DNA of 64,000 nucleotides. Source: Gnetum montanum. Its lineage: Eukaryota > Streptophyta > Gnetopsida > Gnetales > Gnetaceae. The DNA is taken from NCBI GenBank assembly GCA_015680685.1, contig MNCI01005250.1:23677-87676 (forward strand). Reading direction: 5' to 3'. The position numbers were made by a program, and so were the translations under genes. Each line of letters begins with the position of its first letter. The stretch's first letter is position 1. The notes below the pieces were generated by a model. The model had not been told where the DNA came from and made no database searches. It was given only the letters and a program-made list of their open reading frames with translations. Of this stretch, positions 45,814 through 56,939 are shown one piece after another.

Positions 45814-46181
45814 NNNNNNNNNNNNNNNNNNNNNNNNNNNNNNNNNNNNNNNNNNNNNNNNNNNNNNNNNNNNNNNNNNNNNNNNNNNNNNNNNNNNNNN
45901 NNNNNNNNNNNNNNNNNNNNNNNNNNNNNNNNNNNNNNNNNNNNNNNNNNNNNNNNNNNNNNNNNNNNNNNNNNNNNNNNNNNNNNNNNNNNNNNNNNNN
46001 NNNNNNNNNNNNNNNNNNNNNNNNNNNNNNNNNNNNNNNNNNNNNNNNNNNNNNNNNNNNNNNNNNNNNNNNNNNNNNNNNNNNNNNNNNNNNNNNNNNN
46101 NNNNNNNNNNNNNNNNNNNNNNNNNNNNNNNNNNNNNNNNNNNNNNNNNNNNNNNNNNNNNNNNNNNNNNNNNNNNNNNNN
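45814..46181. other. Assembly gap (368 N)
   Basis: The gap falls in the 5' LTR of D. The matching part of the 3' LTR (39276 to about 39890) is about 615 bases, so the N count is probably not the true length. Confidence 0.95.
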
Positions 46182-46247
46182 ACGCGATATCGCGTACGCG
46201 ATATCGCAGGAGAAGACGCGATATCGCATGGGATGCGATATCGCGGC
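46182..46247 (-). repeat. GATATC palindrome cluster in the LTR of D
   Basis: Four copies of GCGATATCGC-type palindromes in about 65 bases at the edge of the gap, starting acgcgatatcgcgtacgcga. They are the best preserved in the window. Confidence 0.88.
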
Positions 46248-46806
46248 CTAGTGAAAACCGCGTCTCATCAGTGTGGTTCTCACGCATAAAAACACAAAAT
46301 AGGAAAAAAAAACACAAAGTAAGAATTCAAAGCACACCCCTTAGACGGAATAAATATTTGGGCTACAAGCATTGGTTATGGAACTAAAAATGTTCCCTCT
46401 AACTAAGGTCCTTCTCACTTCCCATTCTCTCCTTTGTTTCATCGGAATGGTGGTGACTCTTGGGGTAGGCATTCTTGTTATCCAAGTGGATGGTTTAGCC
46501 AAATGCATTGATGCGAAGTCACTGGATGTGGTTGGTTCGAGGTCAGACTTGGAATGAAACTTGCCAAGTCACATTAATCATAAAACACATAAGGGGCTGT
46601 ACACCACCTTATTCTTGGGATTCCATTCCATTTTCTTCTCTCCATCCTTCTCTCCATTGTTCACCTCATTGCCAGTTGTATCATTAGTGTATATATTTTG
46701 GTAGATGCATTATTTTCTTTTTGGTAAATTCTTACGGTTAAGACTTTAACTCTTGTTCCAAATGACATTCCCAAAGCCTACGGACTCTTTGAATGTGAGT
46801 TTGTCA

Positions 46807-46846
46807 GGGCCTTAAGGGCATGAGCCTGCTTTGGGGAGGACCCACT
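46807..46846 (+). promoter_or_regulatory. Conserved 40-base tail motif (C)
   Basis: It differs from the B copy at one base (gggcc for gggca). Confidence 0.6.
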
Positions 46847-47020
46847 AACATTCCTATTTGGAGAATTAGTTAAATTCTTTCCCCTAAAATTTTTGCAATT
46901 AATTTTATTTTGTTCATTACCATCTTGACATCCATTTCACTACTATTTTCAGTTGTCCATTTTTATCTATCTTTCTTACTCCTTTCCTTTCTCCATTCTA
47001 ACGCTACCGGAGGTTCGTGA

Positions 47021-47035
47021 TTAGTCATGGGGGTA
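47021..47035 (+). promoter_or_regulatory. Purine-tract motif 2 of C
   Basis: ttagtcatgggggta, mid-tail. Confidence 0.5.
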
Positions 47036-47586
47036 CGGGGTCTAATTTTTTCGATTTTCTCCTAGCCCTAAATTTTTTGATTTTCTTCCTAACCCCTACA
47101 CCTTCGGTAGTCATCCTCAATATATTCCTAGATCCGTATTAGCCATACCACAACCTAGCCAATGAACTTACACCTAAGTAAGGTATCAATTACATGATGA
47201 TTCATTTACCCTTGCTAATATAAGATTGTGTTTTGTGTGTAGATGGCAATCATACAACAACAGATTGGATCTGGCGCAAACACTTGGAATGGAGCAGTGC
47301 TGAAGTAGCTATGTAAGGAGCAAGATCGATGGCGCACTTATGGATGGACAACAAAGGTGCAATCCAAGTGTTGGCAGCAGCAACACTTCTTTCTCTCTCT
47401 CTTTCTCAGCTGTCAACTAAGGCCTGATGTCATTGTAATAAGGTGTTCACCCTTGTTGTCATGAACATAAGTTTTGTGAAGTCTTGTAATGATGATTCGT
47501 TCACATGTCATCCCATTAGTTCCATTCCCCTCAATAATTCCATACCTTCCCAATATTATTGTAGGGAACTCAAGGACGAGTTTTCA

Positions 47587-47602
47587 TTCAGTCATGGGGG
47601 TA
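47587..47602 (+). promoter_or_regulatory. Polypurine tract of C
   Basis: ttcagtcatgggggta directly precedes the 3' LTR of C. Confidence 0.75.
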
Positions 47603-48535
47603 TGATGAGATGCAATTCGCATGAGCCGTGATATCGCATCGTCCCCTGCGATGTCGCATACACGATATCGCGGTCCATCGCCAAATTTATAAATAATAGG
47701 CATCACTCCCCTTATTTTCCATCCTAGGCTAGAAGTAGCGAAACTCTGGCAGATTGATCACTCCAGAGATAGAATATTTTCCATGTGCCCACAGTAGGAG
47801 TCCCCAAGTGAACGGATCTTTATTCGAGGAGCTTTGTACCTGAACGCAAGTTGTGTACGGCAATAAAGACGAGCTTTGTGGATAAACCTTGCAGTGCATG
47901 GAATAAGATTTATTACTTGTTATTTATTACATGTTATTTATTACCTTCATTAGCACGGCATGAGTACGACTTGATTACGAGCATTGACGAATGTGTACGG
48001 CTGCTCATCACGATTAGATTCTCTCACCGTCAACTCCTAGAATGTGGAATGAGTACAACTTGATTACAAGCATTTATGAATGTGTACGGCTAGTCAAGGA
48101 ATCAGCTGGTCATTACATTTAGGCTAGTTAAGTGTCTCAGTATGACCACTTCAAGCATGTGCGTTACGTGTGGTGATCCCAGTAACGATTAGCGTTTGGT
48201 AGCCATAGTTGCATAGTTCAGGGTGTGTACGGTAAGTGGGAATGGATGCTGATGCTAGTTAATTTTGACTTAGTCCTTAGTTAGAGTTAGTTAGCTTTCT
48301 CAACCCTTAACCTCAATAGCATAGGAGAAAAAGATAAAAGACCATAAAACTCATATACCTCGGACTTACTTAACCATACACTGTGACAACCACAAGTAAG
48401 TTTGGGAAGACAACGAATGATTAACCCCAAGTGTTCCATGGGGCGTGTAGGCATTTAGTCTATGGAGTTCAACCGGATTGTGCGTGCTACGCTCGTTTCG
48501 TATGGTTGAGTGTAGGGGTACCTCGCCACTCATCA
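47603..48535 (+). repeat. 3' LTR of element C
   Basis: It runs from TGATGAGATGCA to CGCCACTCATCA (933 bases) and pairs with 33835-34842. It is shorter mainly in the GATATC cluster and in the gagtacgacttgatta repeat region. Confidence 0.88.
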
Positions 48536-48540
48536 TGATT

Positions 48541-48951
48541 CATTTACCCTTGCTAATAAAAGACTGTGTTGTGTGTGCAGATAGAAATCATGCAATAATG
48601 GATTGGATCTGGAGGGAACACTTAGAATGGATTGGTGCTAAAACAGTTATGCAAGGAGCAAGATCGATGGTGCGCTTATGGATAGACAACGAAAGGCACA
48701 ATCTTGGCATTGGCAGCAGCAGACTTCTTCTCTTTTCTCTCTTCTCTCTTAGCTGTCAAATAAGGCCTGATGTCAAATGTATAAGGTGTTCACTCTTTTT
48801 ATCATGAACACTAGTTTTGTCTTGTCTTGTAATGATGATCCGTTCACATGTCATCCCATTCACCATTAGTTCCATTTGAGTCAATAATCCCATACCGTCC
48901 TAATATTTTGTAAGGAACTCAAGGAAAAGTTTTTATTCAATCATGGGGGTA
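48541..48951 (+). other. Tail of B, second part, with small ORF homologue and polypurine tract
   Basis: It resumes the B tail after C. A frame open to the stop at 48807 is homologous to the small ORF of D (DWIWREHLEWIG; RCSLFLS end). The splice-acceptor-like gtgtgtgcag lies at about 48571-48581. The polypurine tract is at 48937-48951 (attcaatcatgggggt). Confidence 0.6.
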
Positions 48952-49793
48952 TAATGAGACATGATATCACATGGGCTACGATATTGCGTACATGATATCG
49001 CGTCTGCCATGATATCGCATCCCCCGCAATATCACGTACGCGATATCACGGTGCGCCGCCAAGTCTATAAATAAGAGGTGGCTCTCCCTTGTATCTTATT
49101 CTAGGCCTAGACTGTAAGGAAACTTTGGCAGTTTTACCTCTCCAGAGATAGAATAATTTCCATGTGCCCACAATAGGAACTCCAAAGTGAACAGATCTTT
49201 ATTCGAGCAAATATTGTACCTGAACACAAGTTTGTGTACGGAAATAAAGACGAACTTCTTGGACAAACCTTGCAGTGCATGCAATAGGCTAAATAGGATT
49301 TTACTTATTGTTATTTATTATTTATCATTTAAATGATTTATTAGTTAATTAAATCTCTCTCAACCCTTCTCCCATAGATAAGTGCATTCAGTACGACTGC
49401 TTCAAGCACGTGTGTTACGCTTGGTGATCCCAATAACGAATAGTGTTTGGTAACCAAGGTTGCATTGGTTCAGGGTGTGAATGGTAAGTGGGAACGAATG
49501 CTGATGCTAGGTTAATTAAGGCTTAGTTAGTTAGTTAAGGTTAGTGAATTAGTCTCTTCACCCTTCACCTCATTAGCATAGGAGATAAAACAAAAAAGAT
49601 ATAAAAATCATATACCTTAGACTTACTTAACCATACAACCGTGATAAATACAAGTAAGTCTGGGAAGACAACAAACGATTAACCTTAAGTGTTCCATGAG
49701 GTGTGTAGGCACTTAGTATGCAGAGTTCGACTGGATTGCGATGTAACGCTCGTATTCATATGGTTGAGTGTAGGGGTACCTCGCCACTCATCA
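48952..49793 (+). repeat. 3' LTR of element B
   Basis: It runs from TAATGAGACATG (first TG lost) to CGCCACTCATCA (842 bases). It has a cluster of GATATC-like palindromes at 48961-49048 and pairs with 28063-28843. Confidence 0.85.
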
Positions 49794-50623
49794 ATAGCCT
49801 ATGCTACATTGTCATATATGTGATATTGTAGGATGCATGGCAGGCTATAAATACAACACTTAGGCACATGGATCCATAATGGATTTCATCACATATTAGC
49901 ATAACTATTTCAGTTTTTTTTTCCAATTTTAGTTTAAGTACTTAGCAATGTATGCCCATAGTGTGGTGTTGAGTGATTGTACAGAGTCTTTATTCAAGTG
50001 AAGTGTACTTGGACACATTTCATAACCAGCAATAAAGATCAAGATTACTTGTTAACATTGCATCATTCACTTAGTTTTCTTAATGTTTACTTAAATTAAT
50101 ATTTACCATTTTTACTTAGATTACTAATTATTTCTTTCCTAGTTAACGTTTACTATTCCATGCGCTTTACTTTCACTATCGTTAAGCGGTATGGATACAA
50201 CTAGTTTTGAGCATTAAGTCCAGTTACTTGGTAACCCAATAGTGTTATCACTTGATTCACTTAGTAGTAGTACACTTGGTAATTCTAGCAGTAACTGCAT
50301 AAGTCCAAGACATGTATGGAAAACCAAGACCGAATATCCATCGCCATAGGCTAGAATAGATTGTTTACTATTTTCTCTAGATTTAGAATTATTTTCACAC
50401 TTTACTAGGAGTAGCAATGGCCCTACAACATCAACTATCATATACCTCACTGTGAGTTAAACCATACCCATAGATTTTACTAGCTCACATGGGAAGATAA
50501 CGATCACAAACTTTAATCAATTACTAGCATAATCACATTGCCTTGTCGACGGATTAAAATTTGGTCGTGCATGAACACCTATGACTTGTATGTTTGGGTG
50601 TTGGATTATTCCACTACTCATCA
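49794..50623 (+). repeat. 5' LTR of element E, right fragment
   Basis: It resembles LTR A: gctataaatac near 49848, tatgcccatagtgtggtg near 49949, aataaagatcaagattactt near 50031, and a decayed end ccactactcatca. It is followed by the primer site. Confidence 0.75.
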
Positions 50624-50624
50624 T

Positions 50625-50642
50625 TGGCATTGTTACTAGATA
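50625..50642 (+). promoter_or_regulatory. Primer binding site of E, decayed
   Basis: TGGCATTGTTACTAGATA is the tRNA-Asp-type site with several transitions. Confidence 0.6.
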
Positions 50643-50859
50643 CTTGTCAATGTATGCTGAGTAATTGATTACATAAAGTTTGTTGTACTTGAAACACAAA
50701 GTTAAAATTCATAACTCTAACTAAGCACACTTAAAACAAACATCTTAAACCATAACATGACTTTAAACAAGAATACAACATTACCTAGTAAGGAACCATA
50801 AAGAAGCAATGATAGAATTGACAAAGAAGAAGAATGAAAAATGTCAATGCAAACAAGAA

Positions 50860-52740
50860 GCACTTATGCTTACATTGATCCTTATCATCTAGATTTTAGT
50901 TTCATCTTCCATTAGGACAGACAAATGAGGTGGAGAGACATGCAAGACAACATAGTCCTACCTCCAAAACATACAACACTTAGTATGCTCCAAAATTTCC
51001 TTAAGGGGAATGCACTTGGACCAAATCCAGGAAGGTTATCATGTGACTCAACACATGACAAGAGCCTATGAACCCACAAAGGATTAGATAAGGAAAGATG
51101 TTGCTATAGAAATCAAACATGTACATAACAAGGGAAATTAGGTCAACACTTTTGTTGTCTTGGAAGAACTGGATGCTGATGCATTCATCATAGACCAACT
51201 CCACAAAAATCATGAAGAGCCTTCGAAAACACTTATCATCAAACTTGGGGAACCTAGCAAAGTTCAACTTCAGTCCACTCTAGTAGAGACACCCATGAGG
51301 GAGGTTATTAACTTAAAGAGTAAGCAAGACTCAAGGCTAAGAATTTCTAGTTGTCCTTACAAAGGAGAATACAAGAGTCATGAAAGGAGAACAAGTTGAC
51401 ATCATTCTCCTACTACCTCATCTGCCTAATCATGATCATCAATGGACTCTGATGGAAGAAGATACAAGTATTGAGACTATGATAGAGAAGAGAGGAGAAC
51501 TCATGACCATCATGACCTTCACTCAAGGCATTCCGATTCAAAAGATGAAGAGTATGAACAACACAAATGTAGGGATTGCAAAAATTAGGAAAGGGATGAG
51601 CATAGAAGGGGGCACTACTACAACCAAGCGCACGAATTTGATCGAGATGATGAACCCCTAATGGCAACCTGAAGCATGATTAACATATAGGAAGCTATAC
51701 ACATTTCAACCAAGCACATGAGGAATAGCTGTATCAAATGGCTTGATATAAATAACATGCTAAGGTTTGAAAACAATTATAATGCTAATCTACAACACCA
51801 CCTCCAAGCTTTCCATGATGCTTGTGCCCTACAAAACATTGAAAGAAACTAGCAAAAGTTAAAGTTGTTCCTAAGAACACTTGTAAAAGAGGCATAAAGT
51901 TGGTACCAATCACTTGAACTTGAATCAATCAGAAGATGAAGTACCATGCTAGAGATCTTCAATGATAAGTACCAAACATACTCATAGGTATCTAACTTAA
52001 GGAAGCAAAACCAAGGATGGAAGCAAGGAACTTATGAAACCCTTGATGCGGTAATGGGCAGGTACTATTCGCTACTGCACAGATGCCTAGGCCATGGATT
52101 CTCACAATGGAAGCAACTCAAGCACATTGTAGATTGATTGTGAAACAAAACCAGGGAGATACTTAGGATGTATGCCCAAGGAAAATTATCTAAAATGACT
52201 GTCCATCACATCTAGAGATTAATTGATCAAGTGGAAAAGAAAGAAGGTAAATTAAGAAAGAGAGAATTAGCTAAGGAGTATAACAAGATTCATCAATTAG
52301 AAAGAGAGATGAAATGGTTTGTGATACCCAAGAAGAGAAAATCTTGGATCACGCAATCCAAAAGAAAATGATACTAATATAAAAATTTGTCATCGATGTA
52401 GCAGCATAGGTAGTAAAGTTGTGGGACTTGGTCGATGAGAGATGTACAAAAACTTTAAAGATTATCAAAGAGAGAGTAGAGAAAGCCTTTGGAAAAGGAA
52501 AAGATAAGAAAAAGAAGAAAGATTTTGGACGAAAAGGAAAAGTGGTTATAGTGGCTAAGTATTCAAAAACTAGCTTCATCGATAAGGAAGGATGTGTCAT
52601 GTGTTAGTATGAACATCCTAAGGGATATTTTTAAATGATGACACATTTACAAGAGATAAGATCATATGCACTTAATCCTAAATTTGTCAAAAAAATGAGT
52701 GCCTAGAAGGTTACCCTTATTCCCAAGGTAGCTACAGGCA
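50860..52740 (+). pseudogene. gag remnant of element E
   Basis: Frameshifted translation aligns with the D polyprotein. An N-terminal WRDMQDNIVLPPK is near 50935 and the Gag core spans about 51740-52150 (LDINNMLRFENNYNANLQHH, LRKQNQGWKQGTYETLDAVM). The zinc-knuckle site near 52590 is partly lost (EGCVMC then YEHPKGYF). In-frame stops are frequent, many of them TAG or TGA at positions that are Trp or Gln in D. Confidence 0.8.
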
Positions 52741-53369
52741 AAACTTCCAACCAACATACTATCTCAATGAAGCTTTACCATAGCCATAAGGATAGTACCA
52801 TCAGTAGTGGCAATAGCCCTAATCGTGGGCAATGCCACCACTAGGCCAACAATATCCATATCAATAGCCTAATCCTTATGGATACTATGTACAATGTCCA
52901 ATATCTCCTAGAAATGTTGTTGTCCAAACTCAACAATTCTACCCCACTAAGTACCATAAACTGATGCTATCGAGGATAGATCCAAATGCATATGTGCATC
53001 CATCAATAGTTGGTCTTTCCAACCAACACCTGAATACTCTACCACTAGTGCCACCTCTTATCATGTAGGGGGAACTACCATCACAATCGCAATAGAAGAA
53101 TGCTACTAGGATAGTTAGCACACAAGAGGAGGTGATTCATGTGAATCGCAAGCCAAGAAATGACTATTCTTTTGAATGAGTCTAGAAAAGATTCAACGAA
53201 TGGGGAATGCAACCACTTACATACCATCTACATTCAATCCTCCACAATACAACAAGCTTCTATCTTTGTCCAATTCAAATGTCATAACTATCATGCTTAC
53301 TCAAACAATCATGCAATAGATCAAGTTAAGATCCCTTCCACACAAATGAACTGATATCGGAATCCCCTT

Positions 53370-54065
53370 AGTTTATCTGCAAATAGCAGGATAAAAACCA
53401 TGAAAATATCTAATTCATTTTGAGTTAGGTATGAACTTGATCTTCCAAGACATGTATCAGGCCTAGACTATATTGCCACTAAAGAAGAGTAATGTTCGAT
53501 TAGAGCTTGCTGACTAGTTAATCACAGTTCCACTAGGATAGGTGGATGATGTGATTACAACCATTAGTGGCTAGTCCTACCCTATGTATTCTCTAATCAT
53601 TCATATGGGAAAAAATAAAGAAAAATTTCCAATTATTATTGGAAGAGCTTGGTTTTGCACTGTTGACCCTAAGCTTGAAATTCATGACTTGTCCTTGGAA
53701 ATTTCCAAGGAAGACAAAGCTGGTATTATACAAAGATGGAGAGTTTTCATGTATTGCATATAGTGATAATGAGTGCAATTGTATGCAGGGAATATGGGCT
53801 ATTAGACAAGAGGATACCAAAGCATGCAACAAATGTGTGGAAGAAACATGTGTGTAGAAATGTCTGTATGTAGTAGTCACATAGCAAGAAGGTGCCCGAT
53901 GGCTGCTCCCTAATGAAGAGATTGAATCAAATAAATACATAGAACTAGAAGAACAAATTATTAGTGCCTACATTGAAGATATTGATAAATTAGAGTAATT
54001 AAGAGAAAGAAACTTCCACCCATGAATAAATTAAGAAGAAGAGATATACTTGGGACACTTGGAGG
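53370..54065 (+). pseudogene. Aspartic protease remnant of element E
   Basis: The segment aligns with the D protease: ILPLKKSNVRLELAD, VDDVITTISG, FPIIIGRAWFCTVD and IHDLSLEISKE. The active site DSGS is replaced (HFELG near 53420). Homology with B, C and D ends at about 54065. Confidence 0.78.
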
Positions 54066-54329
54066 TCCTAGACACTGCAGAACTAGACTTGTTGGAACTA
54101 AAGGCCCTACTGGCCACATTGGAATATGCATTTTTAAATAACAAAAAGCTAGTAATAATTAGTGCCACTCTCATAGAGGAACTATAAAAGGAAACTACTA
54201 GAAATTATAATAGATGACCCACAACCTTTGTGTGGTCTTATGATGAGATCACAGAAATTGATCTGCAATTTTTCCAAATGAAATATACACTGATCTTGCA
54301 ATCAAACCAAGATGCCAACCCTAATGAAG

Positions 54330-55560
54330 GCTCGATCCAAAACTCAAAGAAGTATTTAAGCAAGAGTTGGAAAAATTGCTAAAGGCAAGATTCATCTATC
54401 CTATTGTGGATAGTAAATAAATTAGTTCCTTAGTAATTATTCCAAAGAAGGGGGGTAAATGATAAGTTTGCATTGACTTCTAGATGTTGAATGTTGCTAC
54501 ATTCAAGGATTACTTTCCTTTGCCATTTTTTGATCAAGTCCTAGACACCATTGTAGGAGATGAATATTACAGTTTTTTCAATGGGTATAGTGGATATAGT
54601 CAAATCCACATTACACTCAAAGACCAAGAGAAAACAATGTTCACTAGTCCATGGGGAATGTTTACCTACAAGTAGATGCCCTTCAAACTTTGTAATGCGC
54701 TAACTACCTTTTAGAGATTGGTGCTCAACATCTTCTAAAAGAAAATTGGAAATGATGTAGAAGTGTTCATGGATGATTTTTAACGTACGAGTTGGATTTC
54801 AAACAAGCACTAGACTAGTTGGAGTAGGTATTAAAAAGATGTGTTAAAACCAATATTAAGCTCAATTGGTAGAAGAGCCACCTCATGGTCCAGGATAATA
54901 TAGTGTTGGGACATAAAATATCTGAGAAAGGTATAAAGGTAGATCCTAAAAAGATCATAGTCATCTAGAATATCACTCAAAGACCTTAAACAGTGAAATA
55001 TGTGAGATCATTCTTAGGCTACATGGGATACTATAGGAGATTCATAGAGAACTTTTCAAAGATAGCCAAACCACTTGTAGAACTCATGAAGAAGGATGCA
55101 TCCTTCAGGTGAACAAATTCATGTGAAAAGGCATTCAAAGCTCTAAAAATGAAATTAGTAGAGACACCAATCCTTCAAGCTTTAGATTGGTCAAAGCCTT
55201 TTCACATCATGACCAATGCTTCTTACTATGCACTTGGTGCAGTACTCACACAACTAGATGATCAGAAGAGACCATGCTACATTCACTGTGCCAACAAGAG
55301 CATTACCAAAGGATAATTAAACTACACTATGATAGAAAAAAATCTCATGGTCATGATGTACTCACTTGAAAATTTTAGACATTATGTGCTTGGGTACTAG
55401 ATCTATGTCCACATTGATCATAGTGCCATCTTATTTCTTATGAACAAACCAATGAACAGTTCCAAAGTTATAATATGACTTGTAATCCTGCAAGAATTTG
55501 ATCTGATGATGATAAAAAAAAAAGAACAGAAAATGTGATGGCTAATCACCTATCAAGGTT
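54330..55560 (+). pseudogene. Reverse transcriptase and RNase H remnant of element E
   Basis: RT motifs are visible: IIPKKGGK near 54440, FKDYFPLPFFDQVLD near 54505, FFNGYSGYSQIHI near 54575 and the catalytic VFMDDF near 54763. The connection and RNase H follow: [20 protein letters not shown] near 55010-55065, the DWSKPFHIMTNASYYALGAV stretch near 55190, and MVMMYSLENFRHYVLG near 55350. Stops are frequent. The MTNASYYALGAV segment has Asn where the first RNase H catalytic Asp is expected. Confidence 0.85.
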
Positions 55561-55699
55561 GACATGGAATGCCAAAAATCAAGTATAATCTTTATCAGAC
55601 CAATTTCCCGATGAAGATCTATTTATCAAAATAGTATAGGCTGTAAAAGGAAAAGGAAAGCCATGGACTATAGAATATCTAATATATTTATTAACATAA

Positions 55700-56939
55700 G
55701 AGCTTCATACTAAATGGACTAGGAAACAATGTGAGCAATTCCTTCACAAAGTAAAGAGATATATGGAAATCAATGGCAATCTATATAATATTTGTGTAGA
55801 TGAGCTCATCAAATGGTGTGTGCCAAATTGTAACCAACAGAGAGTCTTACAGGATTTCCATGAAGGCCCATGTGGTGGTCACTATGTAGGGTGCAAAACA
55901 GTACTCAAGTTGATGATGGTAGGCTACTTTTGGCCTATCTTATTTAAAGATGCCCACACTTTCACATAATCTTGTGAACAATGCCAAAGAGATGGAGGAG
56001 TTACAGCTAGATATGAAGGGTCACAACACTAGATATAGCCACTTGAACCTTTTAACATATGGGGAATTGACTTTATGGGGTCCATAACACTAATGTAGAA
56101 TGGCATAGGGATACACCATTGTGACTATGGATTATTGTACAAAGTGGGAAAAGGCAATAATAGTAAAACATTGTACGACAAAGACAACTACCATATTTTT
56201 CCAACAACATGTTGTGAATAGATTTGGAGTACCATGAATGCTTATCTTAGACAATGGAACTCACTTCACTAGTGCTACATTTAAGAATCTCATGTAACAA
56301 CGTGGGGTGAACCATAACCTAACAACATCATATCATCCCCAAGCAAATGATCAAGTTGAAGTTACTAACCACGAAATAACTAGAATACTTACTAGGATAG
56401 TTAGTAGGTTTAGGAGAAATTGGAGCACTAAATTGAATGATTCTCTATGGGCCTATAGGACATAATAGAAACTACCTATAAGGTACTCCCCATATGAATT
56501 GGTTTATGGCAAGTTGCTAATGCTCTCAATCCAGGTAGAGCTCCACACTCTAGCTACTAACAATGAACTTGACCTTGACTTAAGCTTAGCCCAACGAGAA
56601 TGCCTCATAAACTTGAATCTTTTAGATGAAAACAAGCTTGTAGCACTCATGAGTAATGAAATCCATAAACATTACTCCAAAATTAGGCATGATACATGGA
56701 TAAGGCATGTAACTATACAACTGGTTGACAAAGTCCTCTATTATAATCCTAGTCATTTACCCCAAAAAGCTAAGTTTCAGATACTTTGGGAGGGACCATA
56801 CATTTTGCAAGCCACTTATCCATCTAGTGCCTTACATATCTACCACCCATCCTATCCACACAAGTTTATCCTTGTCAATATTCAACAAGTCAAACTCTAT
56901 TATGAATATTCCAAGGAGTCTACCCAATTTGCCCAATAG
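55700..56939 (+). pseudogene. Integrase remnant of element E
   Basis: The zinc-binding region spans about 55840-55990 (HEGPCGGHYVGCKT, CEQCQ). After a frameshift near 56100 the core has all three catalytic acidic residues: TIVTMDYCTKW near 56115, LILDNGTHF near 56250 and NDQVEVTN near 56345. The C-terminal part (56499-56939) includes KAKFQILWEGPYILQ, the usual GPY motif. Order after RT-RH defines gypsy. Confidence 0.87.

Larger units (their letters stand above)
38933..46270 (-). mobile_element. Non-autonomous gypsy element D, youngest, with intact Gag-protease
   Basis: GTGTG at 38928-38932 and at 46271-46275 is a perfect target duplication, and the sequence on both sides rejoins to match the tail of B (catggtgtggttctca). 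D has both LTRs, a perfect tRNA-Asp-type primer site, an uninterrupted 1114-codon gag-protease, a 2-kb tail and a purine tract. The first 343 aligned LTR bases differ at about six positions plus one indel, so D is young relative to its hosts. It has no RT, RNase H or integrase. Confidence 0.95.
45470..46270 (-). repeat. 5' LTR of element D (contains assembly gap)
   Basis: The first 344 bases match the 3' LTR of D closely. After the gap come 89 bases with four GATATC palindromes and the end cgtctcatca. The gtgtg target duplication follows. Confidence 0.88.
46276..47602 (+). other. Tail of element C, second part
   Basis: It continues the C tail after D. It contains a 60-codon frame (46378-46557) with a hydrophobic stretch (LLCFIGMVVTLGVGILVI), the conserved motif at 46807-46846, purine-tract motif 2 at 47021-47035 and the polypurine tract at 47587-47602. 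None is a known gene. Confidence 0.75.
33835..48535 (+). mobile_element. Non-autonomous gypsy element C (Gag-protease only), carrying D
   Basis: TGATT at 33830-33834 and 48536-48540 is a perfect 5-bp target duplication, so C inserted into the tail of B. C has a 5' LTR, primer site, broken gag-protease (34983-38315), a tail split by D (38316-38932 and 46276-47602) and a 3' LTR (47603-48535). No RT, RNase H or integrase is present. Confidence 0.92.
28063..49793 (+). mobile_element. Non-autonomous gypsy element B (Gag-protease only), carrying C
   Basis: B consists of a 5' LTR (28063-28843), primer site, broken gag-protease (28989-32353), a noncoding tail (32354-33834 plus 48541-48951) and a 3' LTR (48952-49793). 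Element C is inserted in the tail; removing C and one TGATT restores the continuity seen in the tail of C at 47197-47230. There is no RT, RNase H or integrase. The flanks ATGGT and ATAGC are only a partial match to a target duplication, consistent with age. Confidence 0.85.

Noticed and set aside
45723-46387. ORFs spanning the N gap on both strands
   Set aside because: They are made of unknown residues translated from the gap and have no support.
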